A DNA stretch of 64,000 bases from Limnoperna fortunei (taxonomy: Eukaryota > Mollusca > Bivalvia > Mytilida > Modiolidae): assembly GCA_944474755.1 (NCBI GenBank), contig OX104123.1, positions 15,132,275 through 15,196,274 of the forward strand, read 5' to 3'. The notes beneath the pieces were generated by a model. That model ran no database searches, had not been told where the DNA came from, and was given only the letters and a program-made list of their open reading frames with translations. This document shows positions 63,872 to 64,000 of the stretch, in pieces. The position numbers were made by a program, and so were the translations under genes. Position 1 is the first letter of the stretch. Every line of letters begins with the position of its first letter.

Positions 63872-64000
63872 GAAAGGTCATTTGTTCAAAGAACAAATGT
63901 GAGGTCTTTCCCGGTATGGTAAATAAGGGGATTCTGTTGACGTTTTGTCTGTTCCTTATTACAAAATGTCACTAGCAGTCATGAAAATTAGTTATTTGAG
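63872..64000 (+). repeat. Module D2, cut by the window edge
   Basis: Head hairpin and CCCGGTATGGTAAATAAGG; matches window positions 17-145 without a visible difference. The array therefore continues to the right. Confidence 0.9.

Overview
This window looks like eukaryotic repeat DNA, most likely from a marine bivalve mollusc. The reasons are that it is AT-rich, has no credible host gene, carries Tc1 and hAT transposon remnants, and is dominated by a 156-157 bp tandem monomer of the size class known from bivalve satellites and pearl-type elements. The taxon is an inference. No database search was possible.

About 59 of the 64 kb belongs to one repeat family, always in the same orientation. It is built in three levels. 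Level 1 is the 156-157 bp monomer, roughly 100 copies. Level 2 is a set of modules that share a plan: a palindromic head, a body holding 1 to 10 monomers, a conserved tail, then an (AAT)n tract. I call them A (1067 bp, six copies), B (about 3.6-3.8 kb, eleven copies), C, D, E and F. Level 3 is the order in which modules are strung together. B occurs as B-I (copies 1-5, six monomers) and B-II (copies 6-11, five monomers).

Layout: D0, two hairpins, A1, B1, C1, truncated C1', hairpin, A2, B2, A3, B3, A4, B4, A5, B5, C2, truncated C2', hairpin, A6, B6, D1, B7, C3, B8, B9, B10 (1 to 50673); E (50674 to about 51960); a less repetitive interval with a Tc1-like transposase remnant, a 483 bp hAT-like insertion and foldback sequences (about 51960 to 54300); old diverged family copies F1 and F2 (54300 to 59047); then B11, carrying a 1147 bp hAT-like insertion, and the start of another D at the right edge. 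The array appears to run off both ends.

Nothing here is a convincing protein-coding gene. The short open frames inside modules mostly start at TTG, lie in repeats, and are broken in sister modules. The only protein-level signal is the C-terminal end of a Tc1/mariner transposase near 52.6 kb. The most interesting biology is in the B module. It carries a three-unit heat-shock element, a GC-rich 87 bp hairpin, a TATA-like box and a perfect GTCACGTGAC palindrome within about 320 bp, repeated in up to eleven copies. This raises the testable idea of a stress-inducible satellite transcript. Copy-specific C-to-A changes beside a poly-C tract warn that part of the variation may be sequencing error.
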